From positions 93,742,439-93,806,438 of the forward strand of contig CM050450.1 in assembly GCA_027563935.2 (NCBI GenBank): a DNA stretch of 64,000 nucleotides. Direction: 5' to 3'. The stretch is from Costus lasius (lineage: Eukaryota; Streptophyta; Magnoliopsida; Zingiberales; Costaceae). A program made the translations under genes and the position numbers. Positions within the stretch are counted from its first letter, which is position 1. The number at the start of each line of letters is the position of its first letter. The notes under the pieces were generated by a model that worked only from the letters and a program-made list of their open reading frames with translations, had not been told where the DNA came from and did not search any database. Below, one piece after another: positions 1-11,035 of the stretch.

Positions 1-912
1 TGTTTCCAGATGAAAGATCTAGGAGAAGCAGCCTATGTATTAGGTGTGAAGATCTACCGGGATAGATCTAAGAGGCTTCTCGGGCTGTGCCAGAGTACCT
101 ACATCGATAAGGTCCTGGAGAGATTCCATTTAGAGAATTCTAAACGTGGATATCTTCCAGTCAGACATGGTCTGAATCTTTCGAAGAGTCAGTGTCCACA
201 AACACAGACTGAGAAAGATGAAATGGACAATACGCCTTATGCTTCGGCTATTAGGTCCATAATGTATGCGATGTTGTGTACTCGCCCAGACGTCGCTTAC
301 GGGTTAAGCGTGACCAGTCGATTCCAAAGTAATCCAGGTTTGGCGCACTGGATTGCGGTCAAGAACATTTTAAAATATCTGCGGAGGACCAAAGATATGT
401 TCTTGATATATGGTGGTCAGGAAGAACTCAGTATAGAGGGATATACTGACGCTTCGTTCCAGTCAGACCAGGATGATTTCCGATCGCAATCAGGCTATGT
501 TTTTAGCTTGAATGGTGGAGCAGTGGTGTGGAAAAGCTTCAAACAGTCTACTGTTGCTGATTCCACAACAGAAGCCGAGTATGTTGCAGCCTCGGAAGCA
601 TCCAAGGAGGCAGTGTGGATTCGTAAGTTCGTGAGAGAACTTGGTGTCGTTCCTTCGAGTGCAGATCCTTTGGTTATCTTCTGTGATAACACTGGAGCTA
701 TAGCACAAGCAAAGGAACCTCGGTCGCACCAGAAGTCCAAGCACATACAGAGACGGTTTCACTTGATCCGGGAGATCATTGATCGTGGCGAGATCAAGAT
801 TTGCAAGGTTCATACAGATGACAATCTGGCAGACCCGCTTACCAAGCCTCTGGCGCAGCAGAAGCATGAGAAGCACTGTAATAATATGGGTTTGAGATTT
901 CTCAACCATTAG
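1..912 (+). CDS. E1 copia gag-pol, C-terminal part (RT end and RNase H)
   Basis: This is the last roughly 300 codons of a Ty1/copia polyprotein, open from base 1 to the TAG at 910-912. The 5' part lies outside the window. It begins just after the RT catalytic box and contains the thumb/connection motif CTRPDVAYG and RNase H motifs GYTDASFQSD, STTEAEY and FCDNTGAI with the expected acidic residues. RNase H removes the RNA strand during cDNA synthesis inside the virus-like particle. It is nearly identical to the same region of C5 (48916-52800), with one visible change, SAIRSIMY for SAIGSIMY. No stop or frameshift is seen in this part. It is followed by a purine tract (921-930) and the 3' LTR. 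Confidence 0.93.
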   Translation, partial: CFQMKDLGEAAYVLGVKIYRDRSKRLLGLCQSTYIDKVLERFHLENSKRGYLPVRHGLNLSKSQCPQTQTEKDEMDNTPYASAIRSIMYAMLCTRPDVAYGLSVTSRFQSNPGLAHWIAVKNILKYLRRTKDMFLIYGGQEELSIEGYTDASFQSDQDDFRSQSGYVFSLNGGAVVWKSFKQSTVADSTTEAEYVAASEASKEAVWIRKFVRELGVVPSSADPLVIFCDNTGAIAQAKEPRSHQKSKHIQRRFHLIREIIDRGEIKICKVHTDDNLADPLTKPLAQQKHEKHCNNMGLRFLNH

Positions 913-932
913 ATTAAGTGCAAGTGGGAGAT

Positions 933-2638
933 TGTTGGAGTATGCCCTTAAGGCTAATGTTTGAGGCCTTTGGGATTGTAATAGTATCATGTAATAAACT
1001 CTTATGTTTATAAAAGGCATGGTTATTATTCAGCTTGTTACCTTGTCTGCTGTAATAAGTGTACTTCTGAATAATGTCTCAAAGCTGTTCAGCTAGGCTG
1101 ACAGGCTATAAGTCCTTAGTCGAGATATCTTGGAGAACATGAGACAGCCTTGATATGATAGAGACTAATATGAGTGCTAATCTTATAGGATGCTTCGAGC
1201 ATGGAATAAGATGTAGACTCATGGGTACATTGGATGTACTGGACAGACCCTACTGGGATATTCCATTGCTTGTCACAATGTGAATGATCCTTGTAAGCAA
1301 CAAGTGGCACATGTCCTCTGACTTGAGATCACTTGTGTTTCTAAATGAGGATTGTCATTGTCTTGAGCTAGTTCAATATCATTTGAGATATAATGATTAT
1401 AGACTATCTTGGATGGTGAGCTTGAATCAGGTTAGGGCACTTGTGATAGATAAAGGATTGCCGTCTCCTTGTTTAAGGAGTGTGATGTTCTATAGGGCCA
1501 CACTATATGAGATGATTGAGGAAGTGTATGGCCATACCCAGATGACTATGTTCATCTGATCTAATCATGCTCATCGTATTGGAGTTACAAGCTTGACATG
1601 CTTGTCCAATAAGAACATCCAGTGGCAAAGGACAAATGTATGCCTTGTGAATTGAGTCACACTTGTGCTGTGTTTTGGGTGCAGTCTTGGAAGACTCTTT
1701 CCTTTATATCGGGAGACAGTGATGTGTTGCTAGATACCCCTCACTGATCGTGATAACGTAAGTTATCGTTACCGACATTTAAAGGAAACCCTCAGGGTCG
1801 CACAATTTGGTGATATGGCTTCCTTAAGTCAGATCGTGTGGACTGAATTGTTTTGGTTCAGTTTAAAGAGATTTAATCTCTGATTGTAAGTGAGATCTGG
1901 TCTGATCATGTTTGATTGATTAGAGCTTTAGATCGGTAAGCTTCGATCGAGAGAGATGATGCTAGATCGGTGCGATCAGAAGCGTCAGATGATGAAGGGT
2001 CAGATCTAGGACCTTGTGGTCTAATTTGGTCTAGACTTAATTCTGGGCTGATTTGGTTTCGAAATTGAACCAATGAAATTGAACCGGCTCATGGGTTGAG
2101 CGCTTGGTTCAAGAGGGAGAAGAGGTTGCGTTTGGTTCATGGAAACATGAACCATGAACGCCAACTCTTAATCGTTGCCATTTATGGAAAGTTCCATAAG
2201 CTAAACGCATATGCGTTCATGGCTTGATTACTCTCTAATGCTTTCGGTTTTGCTCTTTGGGCGTGGAGAAAACGGCTTGCTCTTGGAGAAGGCGTTGTTC
2301 TTGCGAAAAGAAGGAAGAGCTCTCGAAAAGAAGGCAGCCCTTTTCATCTAATCTCCTACACACGGTTGAAAGAGCTTGCCAATCTTGCTAGCACAAGACT
2401 TGCGCAAGGAGGAAGCTTTCATCCCTTGTGTGTGATTTCTTTGGAGAAGATCCCTTCGGTCTTTCTTCTTCCAAGCCGCACCATCTACATGGCTATGGTA
2501 TGATCTTGTTCTTATCAATCTTTGATAGTTGAACAATTGGCATGCAAACGATTTTAAAACCCTTGCTTCCGCTTGCATCATTTTTCATTAGCGCCATGCT
2601 TAGGGTTTTTGCCCCCTTTATCTTTGGGGTTCCTTCAG
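933..2638 (+). mobile_element. E1 3' LTR, Ty1/copia
   Basis: The LTR starts TGTTGGAGTATGCCC directly after the polypurine tract CAAGTGGGAG (921-930) and ends CCTTCA at 2638. The next bases are not a primer-binding site but the middle of another copia pol gene (E2), so E1 is inserted in E2. The predicted duplication is GAATG (2639-2643), with its partner outside the window. It belongs to the TGTTGGAG subfamily with C5. It contains a TATA-like CTTTATATC block about 0.77 kb in, a hairpin at 2182-2199 (TTATGGAA, loop AG, TTCCATAA), and the mini-exon ATG GCT ATG at 2489-2497 followed by donor-like GTATGA. Confidence 0.93.
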
Positions 2639-2811
2639 AATGTTCTGTACAACAAATTGATAATAAGAAAGCCAAGTATGCTGTTGACAGCACCTTGCTA
2701 TGGCATAGTCGTTTAGGCCATATTAACAAGAAGCGCATTAAGTAGTTGCATGACCATGGACTGCTGGGATCATTCTCCTATGAGGAGCTTAATACATGCA
2801 AAGCTTGTTTA

Positions 2812-4553
2812 TGTTGGGTCCCTTTCAAGAGGGAGCGAAAACCCTAATAGGTCCCCTTCAAGGGGGAGCGAAAACCCTAATAGGTCCCCTTCAAGGGGGA
2901 GCGAAAACCCTAAATGGTGGCGCATAAATCTTTGCAAGCGGAAGCAAGGGTTTTCATAGATCTTTCGCAAGAACATATGATCAACTTGATGAAGTTTAGA
3001 TCCATACCATAGCCATGAAGAAGATGGCGACTTGGAAGCGAGAGAACAAGAGAGGTCTCCTCCAAATTGTCGCACACAAAAGGATTGATGACTTGCTCCT
3101 TGGATGCTCCTTGTGCTAGCAAGGATCTCCAAGATGTCCATGATCGAATGAAGGAAAAAGATGGTGTCTTGCTTGGCCGAACTTCTCGTCGTCAACACCT
3201 TCAACCCCTTGCGTCTCGTCGAGCGAGAAGCCGAATGTTGAATGAGGCGTTTAAACCACACATTGAACGTGGAGACATTTTTCATTTTTGGACTTTCCAA
3301 AAATAGCAACCGAAACCGTTGAAGCGTTTTGCGTTCACATCAAGTGAACCAAACGATCATCCCACTCCATGTGGACCATGCGCTCACACTTGAGCCGGTT
3401 CACATGTCAATGGTTCATTGGTCAAACCAAATCAGCCCAAGCAATAGTCTAGACATTATCAAACCCAATGGTTCAATGATCTAACCGTCCATCCCTCGAT
3501 GCTCTTGATCTTACCGATCTAGCATCAATACTCTCGATCGAAGCTTACCGATCTCAAGCCCTAATCAATCAAACATGATCAGACTAGATCTCACTTACAA
3601 TCAGAGTTTAAACTCCTTTAAACTAAACCAAAACAAATCAGTCCACACGATCTGACTTAAGTAAGTCATATCATCAAATTGTGCGACCCTGAGGGTTTCC
3701 TTTAAATGTCGGTAACGATGACTTGCGTCATCACGATCAGTGAGGGGTATCTAGCAACACATCACTGTCTCCCGATATAAAGAAAAGAGTCTTCCAAGAC
3801 TACACCCAAACCACAGCACAAGTGTGAATCAAACTCACAAGGCATACATGTTTCCTTTGCCACTGGATGTCCTTATTGGACAAGCGTGTCAAGCTTGTGT
3901 CTCCAATATGATGAGCATGATTAGATCAGATGAACATAGTCACCTGGGTATGGCCATACACTTTCTCAATCATCTCATAGGGGGGGGGCCCCATTAGAAC
4001 ATCACACTCCTTAAACAAGGAGACGGCAATCCTTTATCTATCACTAGTGCCCTAACCTGACTCAAGCTCACCATCCAAGATAGTCTATAATCATTTTATT
4101 TCAAATGATATTGAACTACCTCAAAACAATGACAATCATCATTTAGTAACACAAGTGATCTCAAGTCAAAGGACATGTGCCACTTGCAGCATTCAAGGAT
4201 TATTCACATTGTGACAAACAATTGAATATTCTAGTAGGGTCTGTCCAGTACATCCAATGTACCCATGAGTCTACATCTTATTCCATGCTCGAAGCATCCT
4301 ATAAGATTAGAACACATATTAGTCTTAACCATATCAAGGCTGTCTCATGTTCACCAAGATATCTCGACAAAGGACATATAGCATGTCAGCCTAGCTGAAC
4401 AGCTTTGAGACATTATTCAGAAGTACACTTATTACAGCAGACAAGGTAACAAACTGAATAACAACCATTGCCTTTATAAACATAAAAGTTTATTACACAA
4501 TACCGATACAATCCCAAGGCCTCAAACATTAGCCTTAAGGGCATACCCCAACA
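2812..4553 (-). mobile_element. S1, solo copia LTR with target duplication GTTTA
   Basis: A complete LTR of the same copia family lies in inverse orientation, flanked by GTTTA at 2807-2811 and 4554-4558. It lies inside E2 pol, between codons for the integrase zinc finger. No internal region is present, so it is a solo LTR left by LTR-LTR recombination. It is 1,742 bp, longer than its relatives because of a 33-bp tandem repeat at its 3' end (plus-strand left end). The minus strand carries the mini-exon ATG GCT ATG (3016-3008) with GTATGG after it, and a 9-bp hairpin (3284-3304, ATTTTTGGA, loop CTT, TCCAAAAAT) at the family's usual position. Confidence 0.95.
2816..2915. repeat. 33-bp tandem repeat, three units, at the S1 terminus
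   Basis: Three head-to-tail copies start at 2816, 2850 and 2883. Each has GGTCCCCTTCAAGGGGGAGC followed by GAAAACCCTAATA. Units two and three are essentially identical and the first has a few changes. Other copies of the family have this LTR-terminal sequence once. The repeat explains the apparent repetitive ORF here, which is not a gene. Confidence 0.93.
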
Positions 4554-7068
4554 GTTTAATGGGCAAAATGACGAAGACTCCTATTTCTAATAAAGGTCAA
4601 AGGTCTTCAGGTTTACTTGACCTCATTCACAGTGATGTGTGTGGGCCATTTAGTAAACTTGCCAGAGGTGGCTATTTATACTTCATTACTTTTACTGATG
4701 ATTTCAGTAGATATGGTTATGTCTATCTTATGAGACATAAGAGTGAATCTTTTGACAAGTTCAAAGAGTTCAAAAATGAAGTACAGAATCAGTTAGGCCG
4801 AAATATCAAGGCACTTCGCTCAGATCGAGGTGGAGAATACTTGAGTCGAGAGTTTACTGACTATCTGAAGGAGTGTGGGATTATCTCACAGCTCACTCCG
4901 CCAGGAACACCGCAATGGAATGGTGTGTCCGAGAGGAGAAATAGAACCTTATTGGATATGGTTCGTTCAATGATGAGTCAGGCTACTCTACCTTACTCCT
5001 TTTGGGGATTTGCACTGGAAACAGCTGCAAAGGTACTAAATCGAGTGCCATCCAAGGCCGTTTCAAAGACTCCATATGAGTTATGGTATGGGAAATAGCC
5101 GAGCTTGACATTTATTAAAATCTGGGTTTGCGAGGCTCATGTCAAAAAGCTCACCTCTGGGAAACTGGAGAGCAGATCTGATAAATGTATCTTTGTCGGT
5201 TACCCTAAGGAAACTAAGGGTTATTATTTCTTTGATCCCAAGGAGAACAAAATATTTGTTGCTCGAACGGCTATTTTTCTTGAGAAGGAATTTCTTCTGC
5301 AAGAGGCCAGTGGGAGAGAAATAAAGCTGGATGAGAATCCAGAAGAAGGACAAAGTAGTCAAACTCAGTTGGATGAGCCTGAGCCAATAAAACAGGTTAC
5401 TGAACAACCTGAGGCTCAGATATCACGGGAACCGCGTAGATCGGGAAGGATCCGTCGACAGCCTGAGCGCTATGACGGAGTCTACATCATTAATGATGAA
5501 CCCCTCACTTATGCGGATGCGGTCAGTGGACCGGAATCAGCCGAGATGGACTCCATGTCAGATAACCAAGTCTGGGATTTGGTTGATCCGCCTCAGGGAG
5601 TAATCCCTATAGGCTATAAATGGATCTTCAAAAAGAAGATTAAGATGGATGGTAACGTGGTTACCTATAAAGGCAGGCTAGTTGCGAAAGGTTTCAAACA
5701 AATCTACGGGATATATTATGATGAAACTTTCTCTCCTGTAGCCATGTTCAAGTCTATTCGGATTATTCTCGCGATAGCAACATATTATGATTATGAGATC
5801 TGGCAAATGGATGTGAAGACCGCTTTCCTTAATGGAAAACTAGAAGAGGATGTGTATATGACACAACCTGAAGGTTTCATCAATCCATCAGATCGTCATA
5901 AAATATGCAAATTAAAGAAGTCCATTTATGGACTTAAGCAAGCATCGAGAAGCTGGAATATTCGTTTTGATGAATCAATCTGTGAATTTGATTTCATCAA
6001 AAATGAAGATGACCCATGTGTATATAAGAGGTTTAGTGGGAGCGTGATTATTTTCCTAGTGCTCTACGTCGATGATATCTTGATCATTGGAAACAATATT
6101 CCTGAACTGCATGCCGTTAAAGCATGGTTAAGAAAATGTTTCCAGATGAAAGATTTAGGAGAAGCAGCCTATGTATTAGGTGTGAAGATCTACAGAGATA
6201 GATCTAAGAGGCTTCTCAGGCTGTGCCAGAGTACTTACATCGATAAAGTCCTGGAGAGATTCCATTTAGAAAATTCTAAAAGAGGATATCTTCCAGTCAG
6301 ACATGGTCTGAATCTTTCTAAGAGCCAGTGTCCTCAAACACAGTCTGAGAAAGAAGAAATGGGCAATACGCCTTATGCTTCGGCTATTGGATCCATTATG
6401 TATGCGATGTTGTGTACTCGCCCAGACGTCGCTTACGGGTTAAGCGTCACCAGTCGATTCCAAAGTAATCCAGGTAAGGCACACTGGATTGCGGTCAAGA
6501 ACATTTTGAAATATCTTCGGAGGACCAGAGATATGTTCTTGATTTATGGAGGTCAAGAAGAACTCAGTATTGAAGGATATACTGACGCTTCATTCCAATC
6601 TGACCAGGATGATTTCCGATCGCAATCAGGCTATGTTTTTATCTTGAATGGAGGAGCAGTGGTGTGGAAAAGTTTCAAACAATCAATTGTTGCTGATTCC
6701 ACAATAGAAGCCGAGTATGTTGCAGCCTCAGAAGCATCAAAGGAGGCAGTGTGGATTCGTAAGTTCGTTCAAGAACTTGGTGTTGTTCCTTCGAGTGCAG
6801 ATCCATTGGTTATCTTCTGTGATAACACTGGAGCAATAGCACAAGCAAAGGAACCACGGTCGCACCAGAAGTCCAAGCACATACAGAGAAGGTTTCATTT
6901 GATCCGTGAGATCATAGATCGAGGAGAGATCAAGATCTGCAAGGTTCATACAGATGACAATCTAGCTGACCCGCTTACAAAGCCTCTGGCGCAGCAGAAG
7001 CATGAGAAGCACTGTAATAATATGGGTTTGAGATTTCTCAACCATTAGATTAAGTGCAAGTGGGAGAT

Positions 7069-8741
7069 TGTTGGAGTATGCCCTTAAGGCTAATGTTTGA
7101 GGCCTTGGGTTATTATCAGTATCATGTATAAACAATGTTTATAAAGGCAATGGTTGTTATTCAGGTTGTTGCATTATCTGCTGCTATATGTATACTTCTG
7201 AATAATGTCTCAATGGTGTTCAGCTTGGCTGACATGCAGTATAGTCCTTAGTCGAGATATCTTGGTAAACATGAGACAGCCTTGATATGATTGAGACTAA
7301 TATGTGTTCTAATCTTATAGGATGCTTCGAGCATGGAATAAGATGTAGACTCATAGGTGCATTGGATGTACTGGACAGACCCTACTAAGGATGTTCGATT
7401 GTTTGTCGCAATGTGAATAATCCTTATATGCAAACAAGTGGCATATTTCCTCTGACTTGAGATCACTTGTGTTTCTAAATGATGATTGGCATTGTCTTGA
7501 GGTAGTTCAATATCATTTGAAATATAATGGTTATAGATTATCTTGGATAATGGGCATGAGTCATGTTAGGGCATTAGTGATAGATATAGGATTGCCTCTC
7601 CTAGTTGGAGTGTGATGTTCTAAAGGGGCCCCCTGTATGAGATGGTTGAGAAAGTGTATGGCCATACCCAGATGACTATGTTCATCTGATCTAACCACTC
7701 TGATCATGTTGGAGTTACAGGCTTGACACGCTTGTCCAACGAGAACATCCAGTGGCAAAGGAAACACATATGTCAAGTGACTTGGGTTCACACTTGTGCT
7801 ATGGTTTGGGAGTAGTCTTGGAAGACTCTTTCCTTTATATCGGGAGACAGTGATGTGTTGCTAGATACCCCTCTCTGATCGTGATAACGTAAGTTGTCGT
7901 TACCGACATTTAAAGGAAACCCTTAGGGTCGCACAATTTGATGATATGGCTTACTTATGTCAGATCGTGTGGACTGAATTGTTTTGGTTCAGTTTAAAGG
8001 AATTTAAACTCTGATTGGAAGTGAGATCTGGTCTGATCATGTTTGATTGATTAGGGCTTGAGATCGGTAAGCTTCGATCGAGAGAATTGATGCTAGATCG
8101 ATGAGATCAAGAGCATCAAGAGATGTGTGGTTAGATCTTGAGCCTTTCGGTTTAATAAGGTCTAGACCAAGGCTTGGTTTGATTTGGTCTTTGAACCAAA
8201 TTCAATTGAACCGGTTCATCATATGAGCGCATGGTTCAAAGGGAGAAGGAGTTGCGAACGGTTCACTTGGAGTGAACGCTTGAACGCATGAGCGCTTACT
8301 ATATTTGGAAATCGGTTTTCCAAATTGAAGACGCCTCCACGTTCGAAGACTCTCGCCTCTCTCTTGCTCTTCCTCTCGTGTGTGACTCGCCTCCACGAGT
8401 GTTGAAGGAGGGATTCGGCCAGCCAAGGAAAGAAATCATCTCATCTCCTTCACGCATCAAGGACACCTTGAAGAGCTTTGCTAGCACAAGGTTCACGCCA
8501 AGGGAGGAAGCCATCGCCATCTTGTGTGCGTCTACTTTGGAGGAGAGCCGCATCGCCCTCTTGCTTCCAAGTCGCCTTCCGACCAATGGCAATGGTAAGA
8601 TCACAACTTGATCTTTGCAGACATTAAGTTGATCATATGTTCATGCCACATGCGATCTTCATGAAATCCTTATTTCCGCCCATGCAAAATTTTAGAAGTG
8701 CATGCGTTTAGGGTTTCACCCCTTTTCAGTTGGGTGGTCCA
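7069..8741 (+). mobile_element. E2 3' LTR
   Basis: It begins TGTTGGAGTATGCCC after the purine tract at 7057-7066 and ends GGTGGTCCA at about 8741, followed by gypsy sequence in the opposite orientation. It is about 1,673 bp. The hairpin is at 8303-8325 (ATTTGGAAA, loop TCGGT, TTTCCAAAT). The mini-exon ATG GCA ATG is at 8586-8594 and is followed by GTAAGA, a very good donor match. The exact last base is inferred from the terminal CA. Confidence 0.88.
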
Positions 8742-9175
8742 AAATGTAAGCCGTATGCTAGATATCTGAAGATGTCATTCAAATCGGCGATAGTAAGCCG
8801 ATACTTGTTTTTGGCAAGTTTGAAAGTGATTAAGCTTGGATCTGTTTCCAGGGCTGAGACCTTTACTTCTACCGAACTGAGAAATTCCACGGTAAAGGGT
8901 ATGTAGGTTGGATTAGCGTACTGGAGAAAACGACCCCAACCAAACTGTCTGAACATCCAGAAAATATCATCGAAGATTCCTAGTGCAGCTAGAGATAGTG
9001 AGTCGATGTACTGTGTATTGATGATGCACCGGTTAGAGAGCACCTAATATCGTGTCGCCTGGTGGTTGTCTCTCATTTGAATTTCTGGCGGCGTGGCTTG
9101 TTGTTGCTGTGGCTCAAGTCATGGGCTGGTAGCTCCTACCAGACATTTGCCAGTGTTCTTCCTTTGCGGTGGCAT
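8742..9175 (-). pseudogene. H-A, N-terminal part of an Athila-type gypsy gag/ORF1, broken
   Basis: On the minus strand an ATG at 9175-9173 opens with MPPQRKNTGK. In the same frame there are two stops (TGA near 9120, TAG near 9046), then a long open stretch down to 8742. This stretch includes FLSSVEVKV and KYRLTIADLNDIFRYL, the pattern (a FLssl.v segment followed by a y.ltl.elndif segment) that I associate with ORF1 of plant Athila-like elements. The frame is cut at 8741 by the E2 insertion, and the remainder should lie left of the window. The function would be the structural capsid protein of the particle. The family call rests on pattern recognition, not on a database search. Confidence 0.68.
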
Positions 9176-10140
9176 AGCTGCTTGATTGGTGTGTCACAGA
9201 TGCCGAAGAACAGTCGCTAAAGAAAATAGAGTGTGTAGCGAGGAAAGGAATGAAGACCCAAATCCTGATTCCCGAGCTCGCCAGAGTCGATCGAAAAAGT
9301 TGTCGGCCGGCGGTGAAGCTTAGCAGCGGCGACTGGTGGGATAGGGCGGTGGGGTCGGTGCTTTGTACGAAAGGGGAAAATCGGGAACCCTAGATGAATT
9401 GTTCGGGCAAAGCTTTAAGTGGATAGTTTAATGGGTCGGGCTGGCCAGGCAGACCCGTTAAAATGTTTAGTGATCATGCCCGATATCTACCTCAGGTCCT
9501 GGTCAAGAAAAATTTTTGTAGAAGTTTCTACTAGGAAATCACAGTCGTGGTTTTCATCGGTACCCCGTCGTGATCCCCTCACAGATTTTTTGTACCAGTT
9601 TTCACGGCCGTGACTTGAATCACTGGGCTGCCATGATGCTCTCGTCAAATGTTTGCATATCTTGTCTTCTGGAAATCTTGCCCATGATTTTTGTCACGGC
9701 CCGCCCGTGATTGCTTCTGTAGAATTGTGCATAAATTTTATGCTCGTGCCCATAGTTATAGCGTTGCAGTAATTCTCTAGGCGAATAATGCTTTGTTTTG
9801 CCTCTTAAATAAAATCTCAGTCACGACCTTCAACGTAACCCTGTCATGATCTCCTCGTGTAATTTCTATGCTACTGGTTACGGTCGTGGCTTCAGTTATC
9901 TTACCGCCGTAATTCTCTCGGCAAAATTTCAGGTATTGGACTATGCGATAATCATAACCGAGATTTTTGTCAAGACCTGCCCGTGATTTTGGAAAAATTA
10001 GCAGAAAATGCCTCTCTTTACTGCATCAGTTTCCGATGTTCTTGGTGAGTGCTTCTTGTCGAGGACCTCCATGCCTACTTCAATATCGCTATCCTGCACT
10101 GGTATTTGGAGTTTGATGGTAGGCGTCAACATAGCGTAAT
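9176..10140 (-). other. H-A gypsy leader with repeated short palindromes
   Basis: This is noncoding sequence upstream of the H-A gag on the minus strand. The part nearest gag (about 9180-9420) is GC-rich. From about 9540 to 9990 there are six or seven short imperfect palindromes built on CACGG/CCGTG, for example TCACGGCCGTGA at 9602-9613 and CACGGCCCGCCCGTGA near 9697. They are separated by 50-100 bases of AT-rich sequence. A minus-strand open stretch near 10010-10135 has no recognisable product. No tRNA primer site was recognised. Confidence 0.6.
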
Positions 10141-11003
10141 TGTTGGGAAACCCCGGGGATATTTTATAATTTTTCAGATATAGACATTACAGATTACATT
10201 GCATAGTGTAAAAATATCCCCAAAACAGGCCGGTCCCAAAAACCCAGTGAAGATCGTCAAGCGAGGGAGTCAACACGATATGATAGAAAATACCTTGAGC
10301 AAGAGAATGTCGATGTTGAGGTAGGCGCCCAAGTGTCCACCCTCTGCAGTCTCACACACACGGATGCCTCGAGCTCTCTTCTTCCACCCTTAGTGCTAGC
10401 CTCGGTAAGAAGATCCATGCCTTTGTTCCTCCTTCTTCAAGCCTTGCGCCACCTTCAAGAGAAGTTGCGCCAATGGAAGATAAGGAAGAGGAGAACAAGA
10501 AGATGCCGCCAAGCCTTCCAAATTGTTGCGCCAAGAAGAGGAAGCAAAGAAGAAGCTTGTAGCTATGGAGGAAGAGGGATGCGCCACCCTTTTTTGCTGT
10601 CACCCTTCACCCTTTTATTCTCGCCAATTAATCTCTCTTGAGGGGCTCACGCACCCTCTATTATACAAAAGCAAGAGGCTGTGGCAAAGCAAGAGGATGG
10701 CACAAGTTTCATAAGGAGAAATCGGCAAGGGTTAGGGTATAGGAGAAATTAGGGTTTGAGGTAAGGAAAGTCTCCAAGACATTTCCATAAACCTCATTCA
10801 ACCTTGGCATATGCGCCCAAGAACCATATCAGCCCTAAGACATCAATGGATGAAAGGGCTAGGCGCCCAATGCTTCCAAATGAAGCAAAAGGCGCCTCCT
10901 TTACACCATTATACCCCTTAGGCACCAATGGGGATGATTTCTCCCCATTATACCCTTTTAGCCTATTACTTCTTCATGACAAAAAGTTATTGGGCCTCAT
11001 TGG
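10141..11003 (-). mobile_element. X, LTR-like insertion, probably a solo LTR of a distant copia element
   Basis: This 863-bp block is bounded by the 5-bp direct repeat GTAAT (10136-10140 and 11004-11008). Its plus-strand left end, TGTTGGGAAACC, is a typical LTR terminus. The right end lacks the matching CA. On the minus strand it has TATA-like GTATAATAGAGGG and a GGCTAGCACTAAGG block similar to the TTGCTAGCACAAGG block of the main copia family, followed by a GTGTGTGTGAGAC stretch in the matching position. I infer a diverged copia solo LTR. A palindrome, CTCATT GGGT AATGAG (10997-11012), covers the right junction and makes that end uncertain. Confidence 0.5.
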
Positions 11004-11035
11004 GTAATGAGCAAGCCCAAACTTCACTGGATAGG

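Larger units (their letters stand above)
2639..7048 (+). pseudogene. E2 copia pol pseudogene (integrase, RT, RNase H)
   Basis: The coding pieces are 2639-2806 and 4559-7048, separated by S1. The first encodes the end of the GAG-pre-integrase segment and the HHCC zinc finger (LWHSRLGHINKKRIK, then CKACL). A TAG (2743-2745) replaces the codon that is CGG or TGG in the sister copies. The second piece has the integrase core (HSDVCGPF, RSDRGGEY, SERRN), RT (MDVKTAFLNG, YVDD) and RNase H. A second TAG is at 5096-5098 (CAG in relatives). A 24-bp in-frame deletion near 5540 removes eight residues between integrase and RT. The coding frame is otherwise kept to the TAG at 7046-7048. It cannot make a full polyprotein. 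Confidence 0.9.
2639..8741 (+). mobile_element. E2, degenerate Ty1/copia element (5' part outside window), interrupted twice
   Basis: Only the pol part and the 3' LTR of E2 are in the window. Its left end here (2639) is the junction with E1, which inserted into the GAG-pre-integrase region. A solo LTR (S1, 2812-4553) then splits the integrase zinc-finger region. On the right, E2 ends at 8741 and meets a minus-strand gypsy gag, with AAATG (8742-8746) as the expected target duplication. E2 is the oldest copia layer in this part of the window, because two other insertions lie in it and its pol has stops and a deletion. Confidence 0.85.

Noticed and set aside
2750..2959. Apparent repetitive protein with three SRGSENPN-type repeats
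   Set aside because: It is the 33-bp LTR-terminal tandem array read as codons, and crosses the E2/S1 junction.
8287..8611. Open frames of about 100 codons in the E2 LTR on both strands
   Set aside because: They lie in the variable LTR block, overlap each other on opposite strands, and are absent as homologous frames in other copies.
10333..10714. Overlapping ORFs around 10333-10714 on both strands
   Set aside because: They are within the LTR-like insertion X, low in complexity (Lys/Glu/Ser-rich from AAG/GAG runs), with no motif.
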